64,000 bases of DNA from Mucilaginibacter rubeus (GTDB lineage: Bacteria; Bacteroidota; Bacteroidia; Sphingobacteriales; Sphingobacteriaceae). Numbering within the stretch: the stretch's first letter is position 1; each line of letters begins with the position of its first letter. The translations under genes and the position numbers were made by a program. This document shows, piece after piece, positions 18,607 through 27,555 of this stretch. Below the pieces are notes generated by a model. That model ran no database searches, was not told the DNA's origin, and saw only the letters and a program-made list of their open reading frames with translations. The stretch covers positions 124,001-188,000 of the forward strand of contig NZ_BMKD01000006.1 in assembly GCF_014643835.1 (NCBI RefSeq), read 5' to 3'.

Positions 18607-19254
18607 TCAACCTGCATTGATTTTATGCATCACATAATTAACGATCACATCACAACGAGTAAGGTTAAATTCCAGAAGTTCTCCGGGCTGCCAATAACTA
18701 TTTAACTCGGTGCGTAACATTTCTTTGGCCCGGTTCAATCTTATTTTAACATTAGACTCCCCTATTTCCAGCGCTTCCATTGTTTCATTAGTGGTCATTC
18801 CCTGTATCTCCCTCATTACAAATACCAACCTGTATTTTTCAGGGAGCGTTAATACCGCCTTTTCTAAAATAGCTTTTAATTCTTTGTTCATAAGATTATC
18901 TAAAGGTGTTTCAGGTTGGTGATCAATGCGAATATGTTCCGTAAGTGTTTTTTCTAATTGAGCTTTCCTCTTTTTGTGCAACAGGCTCTCGTTAATCAGG
19001 ATCCGGATTAGCCAGGTGCTAAAACTCGATTGATATTTGAAATTAGACAACTGGCGATAGGCGTTTAGGTAGGCCGTTTGCATAATGTCTTCAGCCTCCT
19101 TATCGTCGTTAATGATGGACATGCTGATCCTATACAATCTTTCGTTGAATTTGCGCATTAGTTTTTCGTACAAATGCTTTTCGCCATTAACTACTCGTTT
19201 TACAATCTCCTCGTCACTGAAAGTATCTGTCATTTGATCGGCAGGTAGGTTCAT
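18607..19254 (-). CDS. ECF-type RNA polymerase sigma factor
   Basis: 215 residues. Region 2 (about 20-90) includes YRISMSIINDDKEAEDIMQ and SSFSTWLIRILINE, which recognises the -10 element. Region 4 (about 130-185) includes LPEKYRLVFVMREIQGMT and the helix-turn-helix ESNVKIRLNRAKEML. A short C-terminal extension of about 30 residues (LLEFNLTRCDVIVNYVMHKI) resembles a zinc-finger anti-sigma start but has only one cysteine. No anti-sigma gene is adjacent, which is unusual for an ECF factor in this phylum. It is divergent from the DoxX-like gene. Confidence 0.93.
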   Translation of the reverse strand: MNLPADQMTDTFSDEEIVKRVVNGEKHLYEKLMRKFNERLYRISMSIINDDKEAEDIMQTAYLNAYRQLSNFKYQSSFSTWLIRILINESLLHKKRKAQLEKTLTEHIRIDHQPETPLDNLMNKELKAILEKAVLTLPEKYRLVFVMREIQGMTTNETMEALEIGESNVKIRLNRAKEMLRTELNSYWQPGELLEFNLTRCDVIVNYVMHKINAG

Positions 19255-19372
19255 AAAATCTGATTTATATAATAGAGTACTGTACAGCTAAAGGGTTACA
19301 GATTACCTCTAATTAAACTTTGTAACCCTTTGTTCAAAGGCAATCTCTAATGGATATTAATTCAAAATAAAC

Positions 19373-19744
19373 ATGGAAGATCAAACTAAAAACACTCAAA
19401 CTCTTTTAAAGTTTACTTATGGCTTAGTGCCTGTTGTAGCGGGAGCCGACAAATTCACCAACCTATTGACTGATTGGTCACATTATCTCAATCCAACAAT
19501 TAAGGCCATGCTTCCTTTCGGCGAACATGTATTTATGATGATTGTTGGCATAATTGAAATTGTGGCCGGAATATTAGTGCTTTTTAATCCGCAAAAAGGA
19601 GCTTATCTTGTTAGTGCCTGGTTAGTATTAATTGCATTGAGTTTATTGGCAAGCGGAACCTATTTAGATGTGGCTGTGCGTGACATTGTAATGGCAATCG
19701 GTGCCTTCTCATTAGCAAAACTATCTACTACAGTCAAAAATTAA
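19373..19744 (+). CDS. DoxX-like small integral membrane protein
   Basis: 123 residues with four hydrophobic segments: FTYGLVPVVAGADKF, HVFMMIVGIIEIVAGILVLF, YLVSAWLVLIALSLLAS and DIVMAIGAFSLAKL. The arrangement and length fit the DoxX/DoxD-like superfamily, whose biochemical role is mostly undefined. It faces away from the ECF sigma gene and is followed by a hairpin. Confidence 0.75.
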   Translation: MEDQTKNTQTLLKFTYGLVPVVAGADKFTNLLTDWSHYLNPTIKAMLPFGEHVFMMIVGIIEIVAGILVLFNPQKGAYLVSAWLVLIALSLLASGTYLDVAVRDIVMAIGAFSLAKLSTTVKN

Positions 19745-19812
19745 CATCATAAGCACTTTACTGTGTTGTACAATTATTTATAACGGGCCATAAAGGACAT
19801 TGCGATGCAAAT

Positions 19813-19839
19813 CTGTCGGATAAGACTTATATCCGACAG
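19813..19839. terminator. hairpin after DoxX-like gene
   Basis: A perfect 10-base stem CTGTCGGATA / TATCCGACAG with a 7-base loop, followed by an AT-rich stretch but only short T runs. A weak terminator or transcript-end structure. Confidence 0.55.
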
Positions 19840-19946
19840 ACTTATTTATATATTCACATTATTCAGGAAGGAGAAACATATTTCACATATTGCCAATCCA
19901 GTACCTGCTTCATATATTTATATCTGTAGTCTTGTAAAATCAACTT

Positions 19947-20333
19947 ATGAATCAGCCACATATAGCCGGCATTGCTCCATTCTTCATTGTACGCAATGTC
20001 ACAACGGCAATATCCTTTTATCTGGAGAAACTCGGTTTTGATACCGTTTTCCAGGAGCCGGATCATGATCCGTTTTTTGCTATTGTACAGCGGGATGGGG
20101 CAACGATCTTCCTGAAATCTGTAGGCGAGGACCCGCTTCCGAACTACAAGCAAGCCCCGGATGCCCGGTGGGACGCGTATGTTAGTGTACCTGACCCGGA
20201 TACGCTGTCCGCAGAGTTTATATCGCGCGGTGTTAGTTTCACTGTACCGTTACAAAATGCTCCTGATGGCTTGCGCGGCTTTGAATTGGCAGATGCTGAT
20301 GGTTATATTTTATTTTTCGGTCATCCCCGTTGA
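19947..20333 (+). CDS. VOC family (glyoxalase/bleomycin-resistance-like) protein
   Basis: 128 residues in the VOC fold. It starts with a beta strand and helix (APFFIVRNVTTAISFYLEKLGF), then FAIVQRDGATIFLKSVG, and a second module DAYVSVPDPDTLSAEFISRG ending in RGFELADADGYILFFGHP. The terminal pattern ...D.DGY.L.F is typical of the superfamily. Metal ligand positions cannot be assigned with confidence and the substrate is unknown. A small gene follows 45 bases downstream. Confidence 0.88.
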   Translation: MNQPHIAGIAPFFIVRNVTTAISFYLEKLGFDTVFQEPDHDPFFAIVQRDGATIFLKSVGEDPLPNYKQAPDARWDAYVSVPDPDTLSAEFISRGVSFTVPLQNAPDGLRGFELADADGYILFFGHPR

Positions 20334-20377
20334 TAGAGATAGTTACTAAAGGGGTATACTTTTTGCAAAGGTATAGC

Positions 20378-20623
20378 ATGGATCAAAATTATTTACTAAA
20401 CTCCGTAGGTGGGGTCGAGGTTATCTTAATTCCCGGTTCAGGTAGTAGCGTCTGCGTTTTCGAACCGGAAACGCAAACCAGTGCGGGTTCGTCCCAACTA
20501 TTGCGGGCCACAATACTGGATAAAGAACTGGTTTTCCAGCCCACTGGCAATAATATTATTTCAGAAGATGAGCTATTAAAAGTTATCCGCTGGTACAGTT
20601 ACCGCAAAACTTTCCTGAAATAA
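20378..20623 (+). CDS. small hypothetical protein
   Basis: 81 residues starting MDQNYLLNSVGGVEVILIPG, soluble, ending VIRWYSYRKTFLK. No motif recognised. The frame can be extended upstream to a TTG overlapping the VOC stop, but ATG 20378 is preferred. The close spacing suggests the same transcript as the VOC gene. Confidence 0.5.
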   Translation: MDQNYLLNSVGGVEVILIPGSGSSVCVFEPETQTSAGSSQLLRATILDKELVFQPTGNNIISEDELLKVIRWYSYRKTFLK

Positions 20624-20835
20624 CACGGGAGTTTTACAGATAAACCAACTTTTATACTTGCCCATAAGCCCAGTTGGCGTATACAAACTTTCCCGAACCG
20701 GGGAAGAATTAACCCTGCCATGACGCTGCCTCGGCCAACCCTCACTATCTATCTTCATTGTATTGATATTGTTACAGATAGGCTTTTACTAAAATTATTC
20801 CTTCATCGGGTAGTTGAATAGATGATTAGAGGTAT

Positions 20836-20865
20836 AAAAAAGCCTCTCCCTGGATAGGGAAAGGC
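20836..20865 (-). terminator. intrinsic terminator after tRNA-Gly
   Basis: On the minus strand GCCTTTCCCT / AGGGAGAGGC forms a 10-base stem with one mismatch and a 4-base loop, followed by six T. Confidence 0.85.
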
Positions 20866-20870
20866 GTAAG

Positions 20871-20943
<73 letters not shown>

Positions 20944-21256
20944 ATTGGTGGCCGCAAATATATAACTTCCACCAGGTGCTGGCAAAATATTTTTAAAAAT
21001 TTTGCAAATTAAATTTAACATACTTTTAATCAAATACTTACACCCGTCGCCAGACCTATTATAGTTTGTAATTAATGTCCGTGTAAGAAACAGGCACTTA
21101 AAAAAAGGCAAAGAAGGTAATTAATTTATCCTTTTGGGTGTGTTTTATTTAAAGTCGTTTTCTGATATGTTGACAAACAGTTTCCAGCACTATCGCACCT
21201 AATTATTAAATTTGAAGATAATTTCCTGATCCGGGGAGCGATAATATAACAAGTGT
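20944..21256. other. intergenic region between tRNA-Gly and helicase gene
   Basis: 313 bases holding the tRNA promoter on the minus strand and the helicase promoter on the plus strand. It is A/T-rich; I see no open frame or repeat. Confidence 0.5.
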
Positions 21257-23362
21257 ATGGTGTTGGAGTCTTTTCATGAACTCGTCCTTAAATTTATTGA
21301 AAATACTAACCGGCCGATATTTTTAACAGGTAAGGCAGGCACCGGTAAAACCACTTTTCTCCGCTGGATCAGGGCAAACGTTACCAAAAATCTGGCGGTT
21401 GTAGCCCCTACCGCAGTAGCGGCTATTAACGCCGGCGGCGTAACCATTCATTCTTTTTTCCAGGTGCCTTTCGGGCCGCAGGTGCCTGTAACCGATTATA
21501 ACAATCACAGCACCCTGCTCAGGCAGGTAAGCCTCGAAAAATCAAACATATTAAAATGCCTCGATCTGCTCATTATTGATGAGATCAGTATGGTACGCGC
21601 CGATACCCTTGATTATATTGATACTGTATTGCGCCAGGTTAAAGGATCGGCGCGACCTTTTGGCGGTGTACAGTTATTGATGATCGGCGACTTGTTTCAG
21701 CTCCCCCCTGTTTATGAAAAAGACTGGCCGGTACTCAGAAACTTTTACAAAGGGCCTTATTTTTTTGATAGCCTTGCATTCCAAAAATTTCCGGTGTTAA
21801 CATTTGAACTTACACAGGTTTACCGCCAAAAAGATCCGGTATTTGTGGAGATCCTGAACAGTATTCGCAATGGCTACGCCAACAACGAAATACTGAACAA
21901 GCTTAACGCACATTATAACCCTAATCTGAATGCCAACTGGCTTAAAGATTATGTAACCCTATCTACCCATAACCAACTTGTTAACGAAATTAACCAGCAG
22001 CGTTTAATGGAGCTTGATGGTGAAGCCCACACTTTTAAAGCCACCGTAACCGGCGATTTCCCCAAAGATGCCTACCCCGCCGAAGATGAGCTTGTTTTGA
22101 AAGTTGGGGCACAAGTAATGTTCATTAAAAATGACAGCTCTGGTAAAAAGCAATATTATAACGGCCGCACGGGGCGCATCGTTGCAATGGGACCGGGTAA
22201 TATTCGCCTTAGTTTCCTTGACGACGGTACCGAGTATGAAGTGATCCCAGAAACCTGGCAAAACGTAAAATATGCATTGGCCGAAAATGAGCAGAAAGTA
22301 AATGAACAAAATAACGGTTCGTTTAGCCAATATCCGCTTAGGCTGGCCTGGGCCATCACCATACACAAAAGCCAGGGACTTACATTTGAAAAAGCGGTTA
22401 TTGATGTCGACGCCGCCTTTGCTTTCGGGCAAGCTTATGTTGCGCTAAGCCGTTGCCGTTCGCTTGAGGGCATGATCCTGAAATCGCCGGTACGCCCCGA
22501 AAATATCCGCACCGATCGAGAGATCATCAGCTTTATGCAAAATGCAGCTATCTCCATACCCGATGAAAATCTGCTGGAAAGTACTATCCGGCAAATAGCC
22601 CTGGAAGAAATGAAGGACATCTTCGATTTTTCGATGCTCACGGGTGCATGGAGGCAGCTTAAAACCATCATGCTAAACAGCGCGATTAAAAATAGCCCCT
22701 TATCCGAACATATCAGCAAAACCGATCACAGCTGGGAAACTGAAATTAAAACTATTGGCGACCGTTTTATCAGGAAGGAACTGGGCGCTTTACCCGATGA
22801 TCAGCTTATCTGGACCAATGCCCCGTTTATAAGCAGGCTAAAAAATGCTGCTAACTATTTTCTGCCTAAATTAAATACTTTTTCGGAGGCTATTAACAGT
22901 TTTTATACTGTCATAAATAACACCAACCCTCCTGCCGAGTTTTACGACAGCTTAAATCACTTATTGGTTAACCTGAAAGCAAAAACGGCAGCATTTGTAC
23001 GTCTGCCCATTGCCACATCGGGCAGGGACGTTTTATCATCAGTACAGGAGGCCGGGATAAGTTACAAACCTGTATATAAAAACTGGAACCCTAAAGCGCT
23101 GCCAAAAGAGAAGGAAATTGTTAACCCCGAACTATACAAGCAATTACTCAACTGGCGTAAAGAAACCAGTCTCGAACGTAAAATCCCCGAACATACGCTG
23201 GTGTCTGAAAACATGCTGCGCGATATCACTGCTAAGCTACCACGGTCATTAAACCAGCTTTCGCAATTAAAAAGTTTTGGTGATGCAAAAGCAACAGACC
23301 TGGGCGAACCCATTCTAAAAATGATCAGGAGTTATTTAGGCGAAAACGACTTATTTTCCTAA
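21257..23362 (+). CDS. Pif1/RecD-like DNA helicase with C-terminal HRDC-like domain
   Basis: A 701-residue superfamily 1B helicase. Walker A is GKAGTGKT at 25-32 and Walker B is LLIIDEIS near 105-112. Motif III-like GDLFQLPPV and the UvrD_C_2 motif WAITIHKSQGLTFEKAVIDV with YVALSRCRS complete the motor core. The C-terminal 70 residues (HTLVSENMLRDITAKLPRSL, LKSFGDAKATDLGEPIL) look like an HRDC nucleic-acid-binding domain. Such proteins unwind 5'-tailed DNA, often G-quadruplexes or replication intermediates (family knowledge). The gene stands alone. Confidence 0.92.
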   Translation: MVLESFHELVLKFIENTNRPIFLTGKAGTGKTTFLRWIRANVTKNLAVVAPTAVAAINAGGVTIHSFFQVPFGPQVPVTDYNNHSTLLRQVSLEKSNILKCLDLLIIDEISMVRADTLDYIDTVLRQVKGSARPFGGVQLLMIGDLFQLPPVYEKDWPVLRNFYKGPYFFDSLAFQKFPVLTFELTQVYRQKDPVFVEILNSIRNGYANNEILNKLNAHYNPNLNANWLKDYVTLSTHNQLVNEINQQRLMELDGEAHTFKATVTGDFPKDAYPAEDELVLKVGAQVMFIKNDSSGKKQYYNGRTGRIVAMGPGNIRLSFLDDGTEYEVIPETWQNVKYALAENEQKVNEQNNGSFSQYPLRLAWAITIHKSQGLTFEKAVIDVDAAFAFGQAYVALSRCRSLEGMILKSPVRPENIRTDREIISFMQNAAISIPDENLLESTIRQIALEEMKDIFDFSMLTGAWRQLKTIMLNSAIKNSPLSEHISKTDHSWETEIKTIGDRFIRKELGALPDDQLIWTNAPFISRLKNAANYFLPKLNTFSEAINSFYTVINNTNPPAEFYDSLNHLLVNLKAKTAAFVRLPIATSGRDVLSSVQEAGISYKPVYKNWNPKALPKEKEIVNPELYKQLLNWRKETSLERKIPEHTLVSENMLRDITAKLPRSLNQLSQLKSFGDAKATDLGEPILKMIRSYLGENDLFS

Positions 23363-23371
23363 ACAGAACAT

Positions 23372-23593
23372 CTAAAACCTCGGAATTTCCGGGCCGTTAT
23401 ATGGATTTTCGAGGGCATTTTTGATCCTCATTAACTGGTATTGGTGACGCCAATTATCAGGATAGTTTTTCATGTTCTTCAATAATTGTTTAACAAAATC
23501 GGCAACATGGAGCTGAGTTGTAGCGCGATCTAACCTTAATTCCTGGGGTAATGTAACATTAGTAAAGTATTCACTCAATTCTTCGTAGCTCAT
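23372..23593 (-). CDS. small conserved hypothetical protein
   Basis: 73 residues, helical and charged, beginning MSYEELSEYFTNVTLPQEL and ending NALENPYNGPEIPRF. It resembles short Bacteroidota proteins annotated DUF6965, though I cannot confirm this. No signal peptide or cysteines. Convergent with the helicase gene with 9 bases between, so transcripts from both strands likely overlap. Confidence 0.65.
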   Translation of the reverse strand: MSYEELSEYFTNVTLPQELRLDRATTQLHVADFVKQLLKNMKNYPDNWRHQYQLMRIKNALENPYNGPEIPRF

Positions 23594-23642
23594 AGTGCAA
23601 AAGTAAAAGATTTTAGTGTATCTGTGCTAAAAACTCCTGCTG

Positions 23643-24101
23643 TTACTTTCCTTGCGGGAATTTATCTTCCATCAAATTTAAATGGATCCCGTACTCCAGC
23701 CAGGCTTTCAATCCATCTAATACCGTTGTGAAACCTCCTGTAGAATCTTTGATAGCAGCAATTAATTCATCTCCCGTTTGATTGAACCCATAATTCTGAA
23801 TCTCTACATAGGTAGCATCCCCGCCCATAGGTTTAAAATTAAAATCAACAGTTGTAGCAGGCGATCCCCATTCAACGGTGATCAATTCGTTTTCTTTAAT
23901 AACTATCGGAACCACTACCGATGATACACCATACATTTCCCATGACCAGATAACTTGTTTTCCGGTTTCCAGTTTACCTGTTGATTGGGTAAACCAAAAT
24001 TGCGTGGTAACATACGGATCAATAAAAGCGTTAAACACTTCAGCAACAGGCTTGCGAATCAGCATTTGCGCTTCGGCGCTCTTTGATTTTTCAACTTTCA
24101 T
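23643..24101 (-). CDS. SRPBCC/AHSA1-like protein
   Basis: 152 residues of the START-like fold (activator of Hsp90 ATPase homologue 1 group). It opens EAQMLIRKPVAEVFNAFIDP, with FWFTQSTGKLETGKQVIWSW and the terminal helix TTVLDGLKAWLEYG. These domains bind hydrophobic ligands. No partner such as an ArsR regulator is next to it. Start is the first ATG; the next gene is divergent. Confidence 0.88.
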   Translation of the reverse strand: MKVEKSKSAEAQMLIRKPVAEVFNAFIDPYVTTQFWFTQSTGKLETGKQVIWSWEMYGVSSVVVPIVIKENELITVEWGSPATTVDFNFKPMGGDATYVEIQNYGFNQTGDELIAAIKDSTGGFTTVLDGLKAWLEYGIHLNLMEDKFPQGK

Positions 24102-24246
24102 ATTAATTAAATATTAAAGGACCTAAAATGTAATAAATCCGTGCTCCAGGATAATTAGTTTTAAAATAACATTTATCATATTTTAAATGTTTTATAGCAG
24201 GCAAGTCAAATGCAAACTGCTTCATATTATCCTCATTTAGGATTTG

Positions 24247-24254
24247 TATCTTTG
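24247..24254 (+). promoter_or_regulatory. Bacteroidota -7 box upstream of Reg_prop gene
   Basis: TATCTTTG matches the TAnnTTTG consensus exactly, about 65 bases before the ATG at 24320. I see no good TTTG -33 element at the expected distance. Confidence 0.4.
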
Positions 24255-24319
24255 TTTAACATTATTTAACTATCATTCGCTTGGAGTTTCGGGTTTGCTT
24301 TCTTTTATTTATAAGCGTA

Positions 24320-25804
24320 ATGCTGGCATTGTTATCCCCAACTAAAATCCGCAGAGTTTTATTTATCTGCCTGTTTATCTTTATTTTACCATCGGCCCTG
24401 TTTGCACAAAATCTTTTTTTGCAAAAGGTTGAGATGTGCAATATCACCAATTATTGCATGGACTGCGGCGATCCCAAGGCCAGTTGCGACCAGCTTGCCA
24501 TTGATTTTGTTTCTGCGAGGATCAATAACCGTTATCTGCTAAAAGAAGCTACGGGTTCCATAACGTTCCAGGTTTTGGTGGATGAACGGGGTTTTAGCTG
24601 CGTGCTTAGCCATAATGATGCGAGCAAAAGCGCCCTCACCAACGAGTTGATCACCTACCTGAACGGTTGTATCTGGAAGCCGGCCAAGGTAGATGGCAAG
24701 CCGGTGGCCTCATCTGTAAATGTGATCTTTCGCTTTATAAGCGGCGGCGTTTATGGCCAGGTTCAGAGGTTGGATCTTGCCGAAATGAAACCACCCGGCG
24801 ACCCAACCATTTACAATAAAACTTTCACCTACACCAATCCATCATTAAAAAACTACGACTTTACGGTATGGACAAAATATAACTCGCCCCTGGTTGATAA
24901 CATCGCCAAATCAGCTGCTATGGATCAATCGGATCTGTTATGGTATGCTACCGAAAAAGGAATGACCCGCTTTGAGGGAACAACGTTTATCCCGGTTAAT
25001 GAATATAATTCGCCATTCCCGTCAGATGCAAACATAAAGGAAGTCACCATCGACAGGGATAATAATAAATGGGTTTATTACGATAATAAAATATTTATGT
25101 ACGGCAGTGGCGGCTGGCAGCTGTTTGATTTTAAGCAATTTTTGGCAGGTGGGGTTAACCAGGTGCTGAACAGCCGCAATGGCGAATTACTTTTCACCAC
25201 CCAAAACGGTCTTGTTGTAAAAAGGAAAGATAAAGTAGTAGTAATAAACAAAAAATCGATGCCTGAAATGCCCTCAAGCAATGTGCTTTTTGCTTATGTA
25301 GATAGTCAAAAACGGCTTTGGATAGGTACGTCAAAAGGCACCATCATGATTGATAAAAGCGTTATCACCTCATTTAACAGCCTTAACAACACTCCGCTGA
25401 AAAATGCCAGTATTTCGGGCGCGGTGGAGGATGAAAAAGGAAATGTTTACTTCTCACTGGTTGATTGTAATAAACAAACAGGTGAAAATGATAGTGACAA
25501 AGAAGGTATAGCCGTACTAAAGTTTAATGGCAACTGGCTGCATTATAATGATAAAAACTCGGGCATGCCTGCTAACCATGTTAATACCATGTTGTATGAT
25601 AAGTTTGAGCATGTTTTGTGGCTGGGTATAGACGAATCGGGCATTGCCAGGTTTGACTTGAATAGTGGTTGGGAAAATTACCACAACAACAATTCGCCGC
25701 TCCCTGGTTTTACTATTTACCAGATTGTACAAGATTCAAAAGGTATTATTTATGCCACCACTGCTAATGGTTTGTTAAGGATCAGGAAAAAGACGGGAGC
25801 TTAA
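24320..25804 (+). CDS. exported protein: TonB-C-like domain plus two-component-regulator propeller repeats
   Basis: 494 residues from ATG 24320 (a TTG at 24281 is the only upstream option). A signal peptide covers about 1-30 (VLFICLFIFILPSALFAQ). Next is a cysteine-rich patch (CNITNYCMDCGDPKASC). A domain resembling the C-terminal region of TonB follows, SITFQVLVDERGFSC to SSVNVIFRF. Then come about five Reg_prop blades (SDLLWYATEKGMTRFEG, KRLWIGTSKGTIMI, HVLWLGIDESGIARFD, GIIYATTANGLLRI). Reg_prop blades normally form the periplasmic sensor of hybrid two-component systems; here no kinase follows, so it may be a free-standing sensor or binding protein. Confidence 0.85.
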   Translation: MLALLSPTKIRRVLFICLFIFILPSALFAQNLFLQKVEMCNITNYCMDCGDPKASCDQLAIDFVSARINNRYLLKEATGSITFQVLVDERGFSCVLSHNDASKSALTNELITYLNGCIWKPAKVDGKPVASSVNVIFRFISGGVYGQVQRLDLAEMKPPGDPTIYNKTFTYTNPSLKNYDFTVWTKYNSPLVDNIAKSAAMDQSDLLWYATEKGMTRFEGTTFIPVNEYNSPFPSDANIKEVTIDRDNNKWVYYDNKIFMYGSGGWQLFDFKQFLAGGVNQVLNSRNGELLFTTQNGLVVKRKDKVVVINKKSMPEMPSSNVLFAYVDSQKRLWIGTSKGTIMIDKSVITSFNSLNNTPLKNASISGAVEDEKGNVYFSLVDCNKQTGENDSDKEGIAVLKFNGNWLHYNDKNSGMPANHVNTMLYDKFEHVLWLGIDESGIARFDLNSGWENYHNNNSPLPGFTIYQIVQDSKGIIYATTANGLLRIRKKTGA

Positions 25805-26132
25805 CATTAAGCAACTGTATATTATCAAAATGGCCTGAAGCTTATAAATAAGCCGTTTACGTTTGTTTGCTGATTGCCATCAGATTCCCTTTTAGCAAAC
25901 GTTAATATGGCAAGCAATCAAACACAATCTAACCTAATCAAAGGATATAACTCAATAGTCTCTATTGGGTCTTAAATTTACCTGGTAAGTTCATCTATGT
26001 TTAATTTGGCATATTCCTTTTCTTGTCCCACCCCCGTAATTGTCATCTTTCCCCTTCCCTCAAACATCATTTACAATTAGTTTTGTTATGTAGCCGGTGT
26101 TTTTAAAACTATCTTTAAATAAAACTACAATC
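25805..26132. other. intergenic region before SDR gene
   Basis: 328 bases, no convincing gene. A -7-like box TAGTTTTG lies at 26078-26085, about 48 bases before the SDR start. Confidence 0.4.
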
Positions 26133-26933
26133 ATGATGCTCCAAAATAAAAACGCGGTAATTTACGGTGCTGGCGGTTCATTAGGCGGTGCTGTTGCAAA
26201 GGCACTGGCCGGCGCCGGCGCGCGCGTATTTCTAACCGGACCTAACCCCGGGTCAATTAGAAAGATATTCGATGAAATTATTGCTGCAGGGGGATTGGCT
26301 GAAATAGCAATTGTAGATGCATTTGACGAAAAAGCAATTGATCGGCATTTACAGCAAGTGGTAAGCAGCGCAGGGACGATTGATATCTCGTTTAACGCCG
26401 TTGGAGTTGACGTTGTGCAGAATGTACCGCTTACCGAAATATCAGCCGAAGACTTTGTAAAGCCCATTACCCTTACTATGCAAACCCGTTTCATGACCGC
26501 TATTGCAGCAGGCAAAGTAATGATGAAACAAAAATCAGGAGTAATTTTATCGCTTACAGCTACGCCGGGAGGTATAGGCTATCCTCACACAGGTGGCTTT
26601 GGCCCCGCTTGCAGCAGTGTTGAAAGTTTTTCGCGCACACTGGCATCCGAATTGGGTGCTTACGGCATCCGCGTGGTTAATATCCGATCGGGAGGCTCGC
26701 GCGATTCGCGCGTGTTCAAAAACGCAATTGACGCCATGCCCGATGTTATGGACCCTATCCTCAAAAAAATGGAAGCTGATACCATGCTCAAAAAACTACC
26801 ATTAATGGCCGATATTGCTAATACCGCGGTTTTTCTGGCATCGGATCTGGCTGGCCAGATTACAGGCGTTACCATTGATGTAACCGGAGGTACAACTGCA
26901 GCATTAAATTACAGAGTAAACAGGCTTGATTAA
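26133..26933 (+). CDS. atypical short-chain dehydrogenase/reductase
   Basis: 266 residues. The N-terminal Rossmann motif is YGAGGSLGGAVAKAL (about 11-25) in place of the usual TGxxxGIG. FNAVGV stands where NNAG normally is, and the tail LASDLAGQITGVTIDVTGG is the classical SDR C-terminal motif. At the active site the Tyr and Lys of YxxxK are replaced: F156-G-P-A-C160. The fold and cofactor site are kept, but catalysis by the usual mechanism is doubtful. In-frame ATGs at 26133 and 26136 fit the family; an upstream ATG at 26097 is less likely. Monocistronic. Confidence 0.87.
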   Translation: MMLQNKNAVIYGAGGSLGGAVAKALAGAGARVFLTGPNPGSIRKIFDEIIAAGGLAEIAIVDAFDEKAIDRHLQQVVSSAGTIDISFNAVGVDVVQNVPLTEISAEDFVKPITLTMQTRFMTAIAAGKVMMKQKSGVILSLTATPGGIGYPHTGGFGPACSSVESFSRTLASELGAYGIRVVNIRSGGSRDSRVFKNAIDAMPDVMDPILKKMEADTMLKKLPLMADIANTAVFLASDLAGQITGVTIDVTGGTTAALNYRVNRLD

Positions 26934-27011
26934 ACGGGTTTAGGAAAGAAACGCCATTAATTGATCCCAAAAAAGACAAGCATAAAAATCAGGTCGGGGC
27001 ATTACAGTTAA

Positions 27012-27263
27012 CTACTTTCCGCCCATAAATCCTATCGATTTTGCCGGGACCTGTTTCGTTACTACGCCTTCAATGTAAAGCTGACCATCCTTAATTTTAT
27101 AATCGAGGGCACGTTCATCAACTTTATAGTCATCATCGTTAAAAAGGTCCTTCAATTTGCTCAGCAATTCTTTGCGATCAAATACCGGGCTGATACTTAA
27201 CTGATCGTCAACCGGGGCAAGTATAATGCCATCTGCTCTGTATGAAAATATTTTAGATTCCAT
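27012..27263 (-). CDS. small hypothetical protein
   Basis: 83 residues beginning MESKIFSYRADGIILAPVDD. It is acidic in the middle (LKDLFNDDDYKVDERALDYK), ends VPAKSIGFMGGK, and has no membrane segment. Unrecognised. It is 221 bases from a second short gene on the same strand and may share its transcript. Confidence 0.6.
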   Translation of the reverse strand: MESKIFSYRADGIILAPVDDQLSISPVFDRKELLSKLKDLFNDDDYKVDERALDYKIKDGQLYIEGVVTKQVPAKSIGFMGGK

Positions 27264-27308
27264 TTGATAAAGATAGGCTTATATGCCGAACATCAACAAA
27301 GCGATCTC

Positions 27309-27485
27309 CTATGATTTTCGCCGGTAAACCTTGTGCTTTGCAAAGCCTTTGCCGCTTTGATAAATCCCGTTTATAGGTTGTGTTTGTTTAAGCTTATCAG
27401 CCGATGTATCGTTAAAGCCATGTTTTGCTATTCCGCTATAGGCGGCAGGAATCCATTCCAACTTTAGTTTACAGGAGTTATCCAT
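27309..27485 (-). CDS. small basic hypothetical protein
   Basis: 58 residues from the ATG at 27485 (MDNSCKLKLEWIPAAYSG), basic C-terminus KGFAKHKVYRRKS, no cysteine cluster. The composition looks coding (WIPAAYSGIAKHGF, NGIYQSGKGFAKH) but I know no family. A TTG at 27497 is an alternative start. Confidence 0.5.
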   Translation of the reverse strand: MDNSCKLKLEWIPAAYSGIAKHGFNDTSADKLKQTQPINGIYQSGKGFAKHKVYRRKS

Positions 27486-27555
27486 AGCTATATTCAAATA
27501 AATATAAATTTACAAAACAAGAAGCATTCATATCACGGACAAACCATACAATAGT

